This document shows positions 42,323-54,458 of a DNA stretch of 64,000 bases, piece by piece (position 1 is the stretch's first letter; each line of letters begins with the position of its first letter). The DNA comes from Eretmocerus hayati (Eukaryota; Arthropoda; Insecta; Hymenoptera; Aphelinidae), in NCBI GenBank assembly GCA_029851415.1, contig CM056743.1:89378501-89442500 (forward strand), in the 5' to 3' direction. The translations under genes and the position numbers were made by a program. The notes under the pieces were generated by a model, which saw only the letters and a list, made by a program, of their open reading frames with translations, was not told the origin of the DNA and did no database searches.

Positions 42323-44655
42323 ACAGGAGAATTCCACATTGATTCCCGATCGATCGAACTATCCGTGCAGTTTCGACTAAATGATCCATCTTGACAACTC
42401 GGAGTTATGGAGGAGGCCCAATTTGGGGACTTACCCAAACCCACGGAACTATCTTGGCATGATTGGACCAGGTGACATCAAACTCGATATCCTCCATCCG
42501 CTCATAAATAGATAGATGAATAGATGTCCTTCCATTCACATAGCAGCAGGAGACAATTCAATATAAATCACTTAGTGATTGTACATATTTGGGAAATCAT
42601 ATGGAAATTCATACTCATACTAATGGGTGGAATCAAAGGCCACGACATCTAATCTTGATGATACGGTGGCACAGAATCAACTATTAACGCGACTTCGAGT
42701 AATTCTCGAGATCCTTAGGGAGTTTCCAAAGCATGTGGGAAGACGTTCCCGGACAGATTCTTGTTGTCAGTCATGGGACGAATTTCGAGAGAGAAGATTG
42801 GGAAGTACCAAGTAGTGAGCTCTATTAGGAAGATGAAAGTGTTTGGGTGGGTCGAGGTCAAACCATTGAACTCTGTTCTACCCATCTCAACTGGCTATCT
42901 TGAGACTGGGAAGCTGATGAGGAAGCCTATTGATAAATGGACAATGACAATATCAAGCTAGGGTCCGATGTGGGGCGAATAATTGAGCGCAACATATGCC
43001 ATAATGATGAGGAGATTCCCACTGAAACTGCCCAATGTGTTTCCCCACGTGTTCCTCCATGCGTGAATACACCTGATATTACGGCTGTGAAAAAATGGAG
43101 TGGGACATCTCCAAGGATACGTGCAATGACACAGGCGCAATGTGGTACGAGTATTGAGCGATCCCCGATTGACAATAGTACGATTCATCCACGTACCATC
43201 CTCGCGTGTTCGATCGGAACAAAACCCCAAGCTCTATTCAAGCCTTGAGAATCGCTTGGAACGCTTGCTGCACATGAGATTCAAGATTCGAATTTTCGTG
43301 GAGATGCAAGGTTTATTTATGAATGTCAGGAAAAATCGTATGGAAAACGAATTGTTACTCCGCTTCGGAACAATTCTTCGCTTTCAAAAGTATAAGATTT
43401 AAAATGCATCCTTTCAATTTTTTGACAATTAGATCTAAATGTTGTTCAAACGACATTGACTTCTGATTGTCAGAGAGCAAAAGAGGCTGTGGAGGCTCGC
43501 ACGTCACGCCATTTCCTGCGAAATCATGATAGATATCCGTTGTATTCTTAATATCGAAAGGCGCGGTAGCGGCTTACCGCAAGTACTATGGGAGAGCTCC
43601 AAGAAGAAGTCGAACCACGTGCAAATCTGCAGTGCCTTTCATCCGCTGAGTTGGGCCGTTTCAATCACACACATTCTCGATATTTCTCCCATCAAAGCGA
43701 ATATTCAATAAATTTATAATTTCTACTATGTGAGGAACATCGATCGAAAACAGTTCAATCTATAGTGAGCTGTAAATCTTTCCAGCCCGTTCGAAGATGA
43801 ATCTGTTCCATGCGATGAAAGTTATGGAGATGTGTTTCGTGTGGAATGAGGATGTGTTCAAGGGGATCTATTCAAATTGAACGACGATGATCAGTTATCG
43901 GGGTTAATCAGGCTAACTTTTAAAGAGAATGTGAATAGTGTGATTTCATTTATTCATCTTCCTTTGCTGTAGAAGGGGAAATTCTACGATGAGGTGGGTG
44001 TGAAGATTTGTGGGAGTTTGGATTTTGTTGCATCTTGATGGATCTCCTCAATCTGTATATAGTCAAATGATGAATTTCTTGGAGGTGAAGTATAAGTTCG
44101 TCCGCCCAAGGTGTGGGGTTGGCGAGCGGAGCGAGCAGGAGGGGGGAGGAGTGATTCGAGTCTGGAACCGATCCATTGTGAGATATTTGATCCAAGAAGT
44201 CATAGAAACTGTTCAAATTATTTGGAGTTCAGATATCGGTTCAATGGTATTCAAGAATTACATTTGAATTACAAAAGTGATCGAAATAATCTGTTGGATG
44301 ATTCAGAAATGAGCTTCGGCATGCAAAAACAGACGAGTCATCAGAGACTATGATATGGAATTGAGAAGGATCAAATCGAATACGCTATCATGGTAACAAC
44401 GTTGGAAAATTTGAAATAACATGATACTGATGATGTTCATTTCTGAAAAATTTGTTTGTTACACAGAGTGATCTACATGGGTAGGGAGACATTTGTCAAG
44501 TTTAATGATTGATTCATCTAGAATAATAGGTTATGAATTCCACGCCGAAGCGACCTACGGAAAGGAGTCAACTCTCAGATTCTTTTTCAACCTTTTCCAT
44601 CCCATTCTATGGCCCAAAATAGGAACTTCCCAAAATAGGGACTTGCGTGAGCTTA
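42323..44655. other. No gene recognised
   Basis: Several short frames; the longest that looks protein-like is plus 42937-43248 (103 codons, Pro/Thr-rich: CVSPRVPPCVNTP), which could be a retroelement gag remnant but has no diagnostic motif. GGTTGGCGAGCGGAGCGAGC near 44116 has its reverse complement near 3325-3345, indicating a dispersed short repeat. Confidence 0.4.
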
Positions 44656-44659
44656 GCTG

Positions 44660-44947
44660 TGTGTGTGCGTTAAGCTGACTACTCACGCGACTTTGTGAGC
44701 TCGTATTTTCTTTCTCTTTCTCTCTGGATGGCTGAATGCTCGAGCGGGTAATCAGAGTCGTCTGCTTGGACGCACTCGAGGATGATTTTACAACCGGAGT
44801 TCCGCTTACCTGCAGGCACCGCTCGCATGTCACTGCACCTCGTGATGTCTTTGAGCATTTGACATGAGCTGATTTTCTACAGGTGCCGCATTCTCTGCTA
44901 CCTGATCTTAAAATGCCATTGCAGACGCAATAGGTGTTATCGCTCAT
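44660..44947 (-). pseudogene. CR1/L2-like ORF1 N-terminal fragment with PHD-like zinc finger
   Basis: ATG at 44947 (minus strand) starts a frame with C-x-C, CGTC, H-x2-C and CERC spacing (CVCNGI, ECGTCRKSAHVKC, TCERC), a PHD-like finger as found at the N-terminus of ORF1 in CR1/L2-type elements. A Ser/Arg/Lys-rich tail follows, and the frame ends near 44660. The finger would be an ORF1 nucleic-acid or protein interaction module. It lies about 300 bp beyond the 3' tail of the next element and is probably from a different copy. Confidence 0.6.
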
Positions 44948-45652
44948 CGTGCGGGGCGGCGTAGCAGACAGCAGGTAAGCAAAGCAGACGACCTCCGAGC
45001 GTGCGCACAAGACTCACTTTGAGCGCTAAGCACTGCTGATCCGATGTTGGAGTTGCGGATGCAGAATTGGAATTATTCCTCCCACGCTCGTGCAGGAGCC
45101 ATGCAGAGATGCTCCAGAGGTTTGAGCCTGCAGGAGGAAACCCAATCTACAAGAAAGTGCCACTCGGGAAGACGTTTCGATGGTTTAGAATACATTCAAA
45201 CACATAACGATATTAGATGCGTGTTGATATACTCACCGCCAGAGAGACATAGATAGATAGATAGATAACCTTTATTTGCCCGAGGGCAAAATTGAAGAAT
45301 ACAGTGGCATATGTCACATATGTTACACCTACATAATAGATGAATAAAAAAGTATAAATATTTGTCCTTTTGGTCAAGGAATATGAGAATTATCACGGAG
45401 AGTGACTAGTCATTTCAAGGCATCGAGAGATGCATAAAAGTCAGGGAGAGAATGACAGGATACATTCACATATACATAAATCAGTCTTTACAAGAACGAT
45501 CAAGGAGAAGAGAACATTCTCAAGTAGAAAGATAAATGAAGGCTTGGGCCAGCAGAAATATCACAGGAATTACAATTCAGTAACGAAGTAGCCACGTATG
45601 ACTCTTTTAAAAGAGAAAACGCCGATTGAAAAGAGCCCAAACCTATCACAGT

Positions 45653-48530
45653 TTAGAGATTAAAATAATGCCTCCTCTCCACATCAATCCTCTGAGAAGA
45701 CTGAGTCAGAAGAAAATCGTTTGAGGCCTCTCTGAATACTGATATTTTCCTCAGCTGCCGAAAGCCCGAAGGGAGAAAGTTCCACAGATGAGCACATTGA
45801 ACTTGGAATGATCTTCTTCCGTATTCAAGTCTCATATTGGGAACCTTGAGTACCCGCTCCTCTGCATCACCACGTGCAGGGCGTTCAGATTGGTACCTGG
45901 TAAACATCGCAGCTAGGTAGCCGGGTTCCCCAAGGTGCATGATCTTATGCATTAAAAGTGGTGCGAAGTACATTCTCCGCGAATCAGTACGTAACCAACC
46001 CAAACGCTCACTAAACGGGGTGATGTGCTCGTCTCTCCTAAGATCAAGAATGTACCTCACACATGAATTGCTCAGTCGCTGTATCCGTTGCCGCTGTTCG
46101 TCCGTGGCGTCGAGGTTCAAGACTGTGCAATAATCTCAATGCGGTTGAACTAATGACTCGACTAGGCGAATTCAGAGAGGTCTGGTGATACACACCCAAG
46201 GAAACCGCAATCCGTATAGGGCTCTATTCACTTTCTCAGTTACTTGGTCAATGTGCGGTTTCCACGTCAGTTCACTATCAAGTGTAACACCAAGACTCGC
46301 GACCGTGTCGCTGAACGGAATGAACTTTCTATCCTGTATCTCAACCCCTAGCAAGTCCATTCTCTTCAGATCCTTGATATTCCTCTCAGAGCTGGAGAAG
46401 ATTGCCTTGGTCTTGCCAGCGTTGAGACGCAGGCCGGAACTTCTGGCCCATTCAGCAATTAGTCGTCCTACTTCCCCCAGCCGAGTGATGCCTTCCTTGA
46501 TCTTAGTTTTCTCGACTTAGAGATACATTTGAAGGTCATAGGCATAGGATAGATGATATACCGACTTTCTATCTAGCAAACCAGGTAAGTCATTAACATA
46601 TAAGCTGAAGACTAAAGGCCCAAGAACGGATCCCTGTGGAACACCCAGATTGGTTTCGAGCCAATCAGAACTACCGGATTTTAAAGTGATTATTTGGGTG
46701 CGGCCTTGTGAGTATGATTTTATCCGCAGGAGTGCCGATCTTCAGAATCCAAGGTTTCGGAGCTTCCTCAACAGCTTTGATGGTGTTATTGTGTCGAAAG
46801 CTTTGCTAAAGTCGTATAGTAGTCGTATAGGTGTTCTTCTTCCTATCAATGCCTACTCTGATGTCATCCGTCAACTTTAGTAAAGCTGTCTGGGTGCTGT
46901 GGTATTGCCTGAAACCAGTCTGGAAGCGATCAAGAAGATTCTCTACTCCTAAATACTCCGTGATTTGGTCATGTGCAATTTTTTCCAGAACCTTGGAAAG
47001 GAAGCACAGCAGCGCTATGGGACGGAAGTCCGAGATCGTTGATGGAGCTGCAGTCTTCTTCAATGCAATCAGCTGCGCTTGCTTCCAAGCCTCAGGAAAA
47101 ACGCTATGAGCGAAAGAGGAATTGAGAATATGTGAAATAAGATCACCAATTGCCGGAAGAGCCTTCGCGATCACGCTCTGGGGGATCCTATCCACCCCGC
47201 GGGCCTGCGAGGAGAAATGTTTAATAGCAAGGACTACATCATTGAAATTTGTGGGCTTAAATTTAAACCCCTCCTCCGGTGCAGAGTTAATATCGTCCAT
47301 TGCTTCATTGATATTTTCGTGAGGCGAAACGGAAACCCCCGCGAAGTGAGCTTTCAACTCATCCGGTGTGAAACCGTGAAGTTCTTCCTTTTTGCTCTTG
47401 GGCAAGAGGCCGAGATTGCGCATCTCCTTCCAGATGTTCTTGTTCTGATCAAGAGCGTCTGAAAGATGGTTTTGGAGGGAGGAATGACGCTCTTGCTCAA
47501 TGCGCAGGTCGGCCTCTTCGCTAAGCCGGAAGTACTCATTTTGAAGCTCAGGACACTTGTCCTGGTTGCGCTGCATGCGCTTATTCATGAGCACCCTCAA
47601 CTCAGGACCAATCCAAGGAGCATCATTTTTTCGCGGGTTGATAGTTTTTTCCGGTGCTAGTTCATCCAAAACAATCTTTAAATTCTTATTCAAGCAGTGA
47701 ATTGCGTCTTCCAAACTGGTTTCGGCATTTTCAAGAGCTGTCCAGTCACAGCGAAGCAGACGGTCATTCAATATCTCCGGAGTGATGTTACGAAAATCCC
47801 TATACTTGAAGGAATTTTCTGGCGGAGTAGGGGTGAAGACGTTGATGGTGACGTCAATAACCGAGTGCCCCCCGAATCTGGGCAGGTGTCTGTTCTGAAA
47901 GTCAGTTATGGTGTCGTTGTCATCTACATAAATGTGATCAATCCATGTATGAGATACATTAGGGTTGTGTTGATGAGTCGGGCCATGGTGCACTATCTGC
48001 AAGGCAAGTTCTTCTGTCAGTGCAGTCAGTGTCTTGGTGTCGGGATGAGCAGTATCCAATAAGTCAGCGTTCAGATCACCCATAATGATTTTGTGACTAT
48101 AATCTCCACACAGCTGGCGTAACGAGCCAAACAGCCCATCATCCTTCTGCATGGCGATTTTTGGGGGTCTATAAATTACCGCGACTAGTATTAGGAGTGA
48201 GTTGCCTTGCTGTACGCTACAGAAAAGGAATTCAGGCACGCCAGGTTTCCCCGGCCCAAAAGTATTCGACGAAACTAACTTCTCGACTTTGAAGTCATTG
48301 CGCACATACAAGGCAACTCCTCCACCCTCTCTGTTGCGATCTTGTCGCAACAACGGAAAACCTAGAATCTAAACGAGACTGTCATCCACATACTCATCTA
48401 GCTTCGACTCGGCCACCCCAAATAAATGATAGGAGGGATCGTTAGCGACGAGCAAGCGTAGATGCTCAATCTCATCTGTCAGGGAGTTAAGGTTGATAAA
48501 TCCCGCTTTTAAGAAACCTCCATCCCCTCG
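45653..48530 (-). pseudogene. CR1/L2-like ORF2: endonuclease-reverse transcriptase, broken
   Basis: From about 48530 the frame shows FINLNSLTDEIEHLRLL and, after a TAG near 48371, an APE-type endonuclease (LLILVAVIYRPPK, IIMGDLNADLLD, HTWIDHIYV and GGHSVIDV). The reverse transcriptase N-part follows (FKPTNFNDVVLAIKHFSSQA, ISDFRPIALLCFLSK, FQTGFRQYHSTQTAL). A short local duplication near 46805-46835 shifts the frame before the catalytic part, and further stops occur near 46516 and 46135. The last 155 codons (46120-45653, ending RHYFNL) are open and match the end of the other copy. It would have nicked target DNA and reverse transcribed element RNA; it is now inactive. Confidence 0.88.
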
Positions 48531-48554
48531 TCGCTCCTCAGCAGCCGTATTTAG

Positions 48555-49690
48555 TCAAGGAGCCTCCGCTGATTCTGCTGCCGGAACTCGGCTCTGCTCC
48601 GGAACGGTAGTGCAGCTCTGGGTGTTATTAGAGGACGCACAAGTACGTTTTGGAACACTCCGACAGGCCGTTTGAATGACCTGCAGATCAGCGAGGGATT
48701 CGAACGTATGCGCTCGCTCACCATTTTTCCGCCTGACCCAGAAACGTCCACCGCTGTGCCAGACGTATCTTAGACCCAAACCACGTGCAACCGATCTCAA
48801 ACGTGTGTCTCCCTTGTACTTCTCACGGGGGAGCAATTCATTTATAAAGATTTTACGGTTTGGCACATGAGCTTTCGTATCTGAGTCAAGTAGATCAGGC
48901 TGGATGTTATTAGCCGTGAAATAATTATTGGCGATCGAACGTTTAGCCCGAATCACTTTCCCGACTAAATGGCTACTGGAGAGTTGGACTACGCATGATG
49001 GTAGAGTGCGTGAGACGACAGCTGAGGCTCGTGAAGATGGATCCGAATCACGATTACTTGCAGGAGGCCTCTCCTCAGACGCACGCCTTGGATGCAGGAC
49101 ATGAACATCGACGATGTCTGCCCTCTCCAGCGAGAGGAGGATGGACTTGAGCACTGCGTAGGAAATACCAGATATTCGTGCCGGTGAGGCCACAGAATTT
49201 TCTTTCAGAACGCCATTAATAATCAATTCACAGCGCTCAAGCCCATCACTGCCATGTCCCCGTCCTTGCTTCCCATCATGTGAGTAGGGGGACTCGTTCA
49301 TCCTAGGTGGATTAATAGGAATTGAGGATTGATGTGTCGATTCGGCATTGCAATTCTCATAATTTCTTAGATTATAACTTTGCAGAGTACTCTGGAAGCC
49401 TTCAAGCATCTCAGTAAGAGTGGAAATCTGACCCTTCAAATTGGAATTCTGCTCCAAAAGAAGCTGGCGATCCTGGCAGAGCTCCTCCAGCTTTCTGCTT
49501 CTCTATGAGTCCCTCGAGAGAAGATACACGTGCTAACAGGCAATCATCCACCTCTTTCACCTCTGGCGTGAGAGATGGAGGGGGAATGGCAGCGTTGCGG
49601 TGACTCACGAGGGATTTTATTTCGTCAAGCTCGTTCTGGAGCAAGGCATATTGGTCGTAAAATAGGTCCAGAGTACTCTGTGCTATAAGT
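48555..49690 (-). pseudogene. CR1/L2-like ORF1, lacking its zinc-finger N-terminus
   Basis: A 300-codon frame (49457-48555) begins inside a coiled coil (NSNLKGQISTLTEMLEGFQS). It continues with an RNA-binding-like region (CELIINGVLKENSV, then SCVVQLSSSHLVGKVIRAKR and KIFINELLPREKY) and a basic stretch (GGRFWVRRKNGERAH), matching the FP-like C-terminal half of ORF1 proteins in this group. The upstream coiled coil (DQYALLQNELDEIKSLV) lies in another frame, so a frameshift occurs near 49495. No PHD-like finger precedes it; a finger of that kind is at 44.7-44.9 kb in a separate fragment. ORF1 proteins coat element RNA. Confidence 0.75.
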
Positions 49691-51377
49691 ACCCATTTTG
49701 GCTCAATTTTATTCGAACATAGATGAGTCAAATGTTGATTCAAACGGACAGAATGGAGCTTGGGGTATGGATGCGAATTTGATGAATAATGGAAAGGATG
49801 GAGATGTATATGTGAATATGAGCCGGTGCAATAGTCCAAACGGATAATTTGCTGGTCAAGCTTACCAGCAGTGGCGCACAGCCGCACCGATAATAGAAGA
49901 ATCGCCGATCCGCGTGCAACCGATCCGGGTAAATCAAACCAGGCCCCCGTTACATGCGAATGTGCAGGTGGCTTCTTACCCAGAAGCATTTTATATGACA
50001 GGCCCAAATGGTCAGCTATTTCTATCCAGGCAACAGCAGCCTCACGAACCCACCATTAGAGTCAATGATACATTTTCTCTTAACCCGGAATTCCAAAATA
50101 TGCAAAGTGGTCCCATCGTAGAAAAAAGTAGGATCGCCCCGAGTTTAAGTAATAATGTGGACGCTACGCGGAGTCAGAATAATAGCCCGAGGCCAACCAC
50201 ACCGGTGGTCGCAGCCCAAAGTTCGCCGATCCATAATCCGACTCCATGGGATTTCCCACAACAGCGTCCCATAGCCCCCCAGGTGATAGATTTTCCACCT
50301 GGAGTGAACGGTTTTCCAAATAGTTTTTCGAATCAAATTTCAACAGAATATGTGAAAATTCGTGAGAGTGCTGCGCCTACGACGAACCCACTGCCGAGAC
50401 AGAATGTACCTTCTTTCGAAAATTTCCTCCGAGGAATGAGTTTTTCACAAATGGCTGAGTTATGGAAAAAATCAAATTTGGGTGAAATACAACAGGACCA
50501 AAATTTTAATGTACAAGAAATTCCGAGTCATTATAGAGAGGTGCCACTGACCACACAATATACTAATAGAGTACACCCAAATTTTCTCCAACGAAACTTG
50601 CTTCAACAGAATAGTAATGAACAGAATTTTTCGCAACAAAATGGGTTCCAACAGAATTTCTACCAACAAAATAGTCAGGAACGGAATTTTCCTCAACCAA
50701 ATACTTGTCAACAGAACCTTTCTCATCAAAATGTGGGCAGCCCACTGAGAGTTCATTCCCAAAATACACAAACGCAACCCAGCCAAAGTGGATCTCATCC
50801 ACAAGAACAATTATTAGTAACGCAAAGAGGGACGGATGTCCAACTATACCATACTTTGGAAGATGTGGGAGAATTCAATGGAGAGGCGGACGCACTCTCT
50901 GGGTTCTGCTCGGCAGTGCGATCGGCAAAGCTGATGGGTGGAACGGGATCGGACCGTATAATTCTAATGAACGTCGCGCGAAAATTGAAAGGCACAGCGA
51001 GGTCATTATTTGGCTCAACAATTTTAGACTTCGACACAGTTGAACAATTTTTGAAAGGATTGGTAGAACAATTTTCACCTATAGAATCGTTAGACGACAT
51101 TATGTCTGAGTTAAAAAGTTGCGCTAAAAAGAAAGACGAAACATTAGAATCATACGGGATACGCATTCAGAAAATATTACGGAGATTCAAAAGCACCGCA
51201 AGCTCAAATTCACAGTACACGCACTCAGAGATAGAATCTCGAACGCGAGACGCTGACGAAGCAGCATTAACACGATTTACTATAGGCATAGGCACGGAGC
51301 TGGAGAACGCGGTGCGAAGCCCGAAGCCAAGTAGCATCCGCGAGGCGGTGAAATTCGCGCAACAAGCGGCGTTGTAA
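49690..51377 (+). pseudogene. gag: Provirus gag: matrix-like N-terminus and capsid
   Basis: The frame is open from the left truncation at about 49690, with a TAA at 49845-49847, and then from 49848 to a TAA at 51375-51377. The listed GTG at 49914 is not a real start; the true N-terminus is lost. The first 300 residues are Gln/Asn/Pro-rich, with repeated QQN and NF elements (50580-50720). From about 50830 a capsid-type Retrotrans_gag fold is recognisable (EFNGEADALSGFCSAVRSAK, ARKLKGTARSLF, then LVEQFSPIESLDDIMSEL). This would assemble the particle. The nucleocapsid frame follows in the same register after the stop. Confidence 0.85.
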
Positions 51378-51446
51378 CGTAAAAATTACCCGAATTCGAT
51401 TGAGAGGGCAACACCGTGTATAGCCCATCCGCAGGCAAATATTAGA

Positions 51447-51884
51447 ATGGCAGATTCTCAAGTAGTCTGTCCATATTGCAAACTTGTCGGTCATGTAGAG
51501 TCAAAATGCTACAAGAAAGAGAACGACTTGAGAAAGTGCCAGTATTGCGAAATACCTGGGCACGACGCGGAAGTCTGCTGGAAATTAGAGGCCGATTTTA
51601 AAAGGGCCGACGTATATATTGATAAACCAAGTACGAACCGTGGCAGAGGGGGTTATCGCGGCAGAAGTAGAGGTGGAGGCCCGAATAGAAATTTCAATGG
51701 TCACAATAGCGGCACGGAAAATCGTGGAAATAATTTCCCACCAAGGGGAAATCAAAATCAAACACCTGCGAATAATTATGCCGAGACCCAAAACCAAACC
51801 CCACCGCAAGCGCGACAAGCCCAAAGCCCACAGCGCCATGATGATGCCCAAAACGCCCAAAATCACGCTGAGAATTTAAACTAG
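51447..51884 (+). CDS. gag: Provirus nucleocapsid: two CCHC knuckles and an RG-rich tail
   Basis: Two zinc knuckles, CPYCKLVGHVESKC and CQYCEIPGHDAEVC, are followed by Arg/Gly-rich (RGRGGYRGRSRGGG) and Asn/Gln-rich sequence. It binds genomic RNA. The frame is the same as gag, separated only by the TAA at 51375-51377. It is therefore most likely the gag C-terminus, made as one protein before the nonsense change, or by readthrough. It ends with TAG at 51882, and pol begins shortly after in the -1 frame. Confidence 0.85.
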   Translation: MADSQVVCPYCKLVGHVESKCYKKENDLRKCQYCEIPGHDAEVCWKLEADFKRADVYIDKPSTNRGRGGYRGRSRGGGPNRNFNGHNSGTENRGNNFPPRGNQNQTPANNYAETQNQTPPQARQAQSPQRHDDAQNAQNHAENLN

Positions 51885-51943
51885 AAGCACGCCCATCACG
51901 ATCCCCGAGCGATGGGCGCATCAATGACGGCTCTGGTACGTCA

Positions 51944-53740
51944 TTGATGGATCAGGGAATCGACTCATCTTCATTGGAAGAATCACCGTCCACAGATGAG
52001 TCAGAGTCGATAGAATCGGACGGAAGTGATAGTAGTGAACAGTCTTCTACATCGTCCCAAGTAAACATCAGAAAGACAAGTATAAAATTTTTAAAAACTG
52101 GGAGAATTCCACCAATTGTCAATTTTGAAAGCTCAGAAGTGAATGATGAAAGATGTAAATTATACATCGATTCTGGTGCAGACGTATGCATTATTAAATC
52201 GAGTAGAGTTAAAAATCTTGCAGACATTGATAAGTCAGAAATATTGAGCATTAATGGCGTTGCAAAAAAAAAATTTTTTTCAGAGGGAATGATTTTATTG
52301 AAAATAAACGGCATGCAGTGGCAATTTCATGTTGTCCCCGACTCCATTTTATTAGACTGTGATTGTCTAGTCGGTTGGGATTTTTTGACAGAGTACGGTG
52401 GTAAACTAAACCCCAAAGCCCGCTGCCTTGAGTTTGGAAATTTTTCCATCCCTTTTATATACAAGGAAAAAATAAAAGTGCCGCCTAGAATGAGAAGACT
52501 CATTAAATTCAAGATTTTGAACGATACTAAAGAGGGCTGGGTCCCGCGCATACATGTAAAAAATGGAATTCTCTTTGGAAAATTTATCGCCAAAAACCAC
52601 AATGGATATGGCATAGCAGAGGTCATGAATATTTCATATGAAACTATATATATTGACACTCCTGCAGTTGCGTTGAGAAGATTTTCAAAAATAATTTCTT
52701 GGGACAATGTAGGAGAGAAAAGCATCATTGGGGATGATGCAGTACATTATATCCGCCGGTTATACACAGGTGCTGACCCAGCGAATGAGCAGCTTCGCGA
52801 GAGTTCGCGGAATATAGATAAAAGCGCGCGCGATATAGCCTCTGCAGAATGCGTAGAAAAATTGATGCAACTCGTTGATATCGAAGGTTGCTCGCCGGAG
52901 GAGATTGAGCACGTACGCATACTCATTAGCATCGACCCTTGGCGATTGCTGAAAGGCGAACCACTCCAAGCAACGCCAATTCTAAAACATAAAATCAAGT
53001 TGAAATCGGGCAAACCGTTCAAAGCCAAAAGATATCGTTTACCCCCAGCCTTGAAAGGCCCTTTGATTGAAGAGGTGAAAAAATTACGCGATCTCGGAGT
53101 GTTGCGCCCATCCAGATCGCCATGGAGATCAAATTGCTTTTTAGTACCAAAAAGCCCAGACAAAGACGGGACGAAGAGGTTTCGGTTCGTCGCAGATTTC
53201 CGCCCCCTCAATGGGGACACGATAGGGACTTGTCAGCCGTTATCTTTCACAGCCGATATCATTGATCAGCTGTCTAGCGCGCGATATATCACAGTAGTGG
53301 ATCTATTAGACGCTTTCCACCAAATAGAAATGCATGAGGAGTCAGCACCTTATTCGGCCATAGACACACCCCTGGGCGGAATGGAATTCGCGCGTATGGC
53401 TCGAGGGATGGTTGGTAGTCCCGACACCCTAAATGAGGCAATTTTTATGGCATTTTCCTCCCTCACCCCCGACGAATTCGCCAGTTATTGTGACGATCTG
53501 TTCATCTGGGCAGATACCTTGGAAGAACATGGAATTAAATTCAGGAAATTCATGACCTGCATTAGTGAAGCTAATTTCACAATTTCACCAAAGAAATGTC
53601 AATTCTTGAAAAGAGAAGCTAAAGTTTTGGGCCACATAGTTGGCAATGGTCACATTAAACCAGATCCCAAAAAAGTAGAAGCAGTCCATGAATATCCTGC
53701 ACCCACAAACATACGAAATTCAGGCAGTTTCTCGGATTAA
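51944..53740 (+). pseudogene. pol: Provirus pol: aspartic protease and reverse transcriptase
   Basis: The aspartic protease motif YIDSGADVCII (catalytic DSGA at 52169) with ILLDCDCLVGWDFL forms the retropepsin-like domain. Then come the reverse transcriptase blocks: RYRLPPALKGPLIEEVKKLR, SRSPWRSNCFLVPK, FVADFRPLN, TVVDLLDAFHQIEM and the catalytic YCDD at 53486-53497, followed by ISPKKCQFLKREAKVLGHIV. The frame is lost near 53720 in the connection region, a few codons before RNase H. Protease would process the polyprotein and RT would copy genomic RNA. The upstream in-frame stretch between 51885 and 51944 may belong to the protein if frameshifting is used. Confidence 0.9.
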
Positions 53741-54458
53741 CGGGGTACTATAGGCGCTTCATCGAGAATTATGCGAAAAAGTCGAAACCATTGACCGATC
53801 TCTTGAAAAAAGAGCATGATTTTGTATGGGGCGCGGAACAGCAACGCGCATTCGAGAGTCTACGCGACGCATTATGTTCAGAGAGCGTACTCGCAAGCCC
53901 TGCGACGGGCAATGAGAGTTATATCGTATTTTGTGATAGTTGTGATTATGCAGTGGGATCTATTTTGGCTATTGGGACTATCAACAAAATAGACCAGTTG
54001 CCTACGCGTCGAAAGTTCTGAAAGGGGCCCAACTCTCGTGGCCAATTCTTGATAAAGAAATGGAGAGTATCGTGCACGCGTGCGAGTCCTACCGTCTATA
54101 TCTGTACGGCAGAAAGTTCACAGTGGTAACGGACCACGAACCATTGAGCCATTTTCATATAACGAAAAATGACACGCGGTATAACCGTCAAAAAGCGAAA
54201 GTACGCGGATTCCATTTTGATTTAATCTTTAGAGCTGGCCGATTAAATGAGGCAGCAGATGCTTTAAGTCGAAATCCCGTTATCAAAGAGGGCGAGGTGA
54301 ACCCGGAACTACCGCGAGACGAGCTCTATGCATTGGCAGAACGACAAGAGAGGGGAAATCCGTCGTGCGAGGCCGATTGTCCGCCTGGTCGCGTATTCAA
54401 AACACGCGCGCACCGCGTAACGGGCGCCGAAAAATCGAAAATTTCAGAAACAGAATAG
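53722..54458 (+). pseudogene. pol: Provirus pol: RNase H
   Basis: Two frames cover this part: 53722-54021 (QFLGLTGYYRRFIENYAK, FVWGAEQQRAFESLRDAL) and, after a one-base-type shift near 53985, about 53990-54458 (FTVVTDHEPLSHFH, the tether to the RNase H fold, and GRLNEAADALSRNP, the usual end of Gypsy RNase H). It would degrade the RNA strand of the hybrid. The second frame runs to TAG at 54456-54458 and, in the same frame, resumes as the polar spacer. Confidence 0.85.

Larger units (their letters stand above)
45247..49690 (-). mobile_element. CR1/L2-like non-LTR retrotransposon, 5'-truncated
   Basis: Minus-strand order: ORF1 remnant (49690-48555), ORF2 (48530-45653), then a 3' UTR ending in AATAAAGG and (TATC)n (GATAGATAGATA on the plus strand, 45250-45266). 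The reverse transcriptase is closely related to the plus-strand copy at 60.5-61.9 kb. The 5' end lies near 49690, where the sequence switches abruptly to provirus gag coding on the other strand, so the copy either inserted into the provirus or marks a rearrangement point. Confidence 0.85.

Noticed and set aside
46185..49457. Plus-strand frames opposite the CR1/L2-like copy
   Set aside because: Shadows; the minus strand carries endonuclease and RT motifs.
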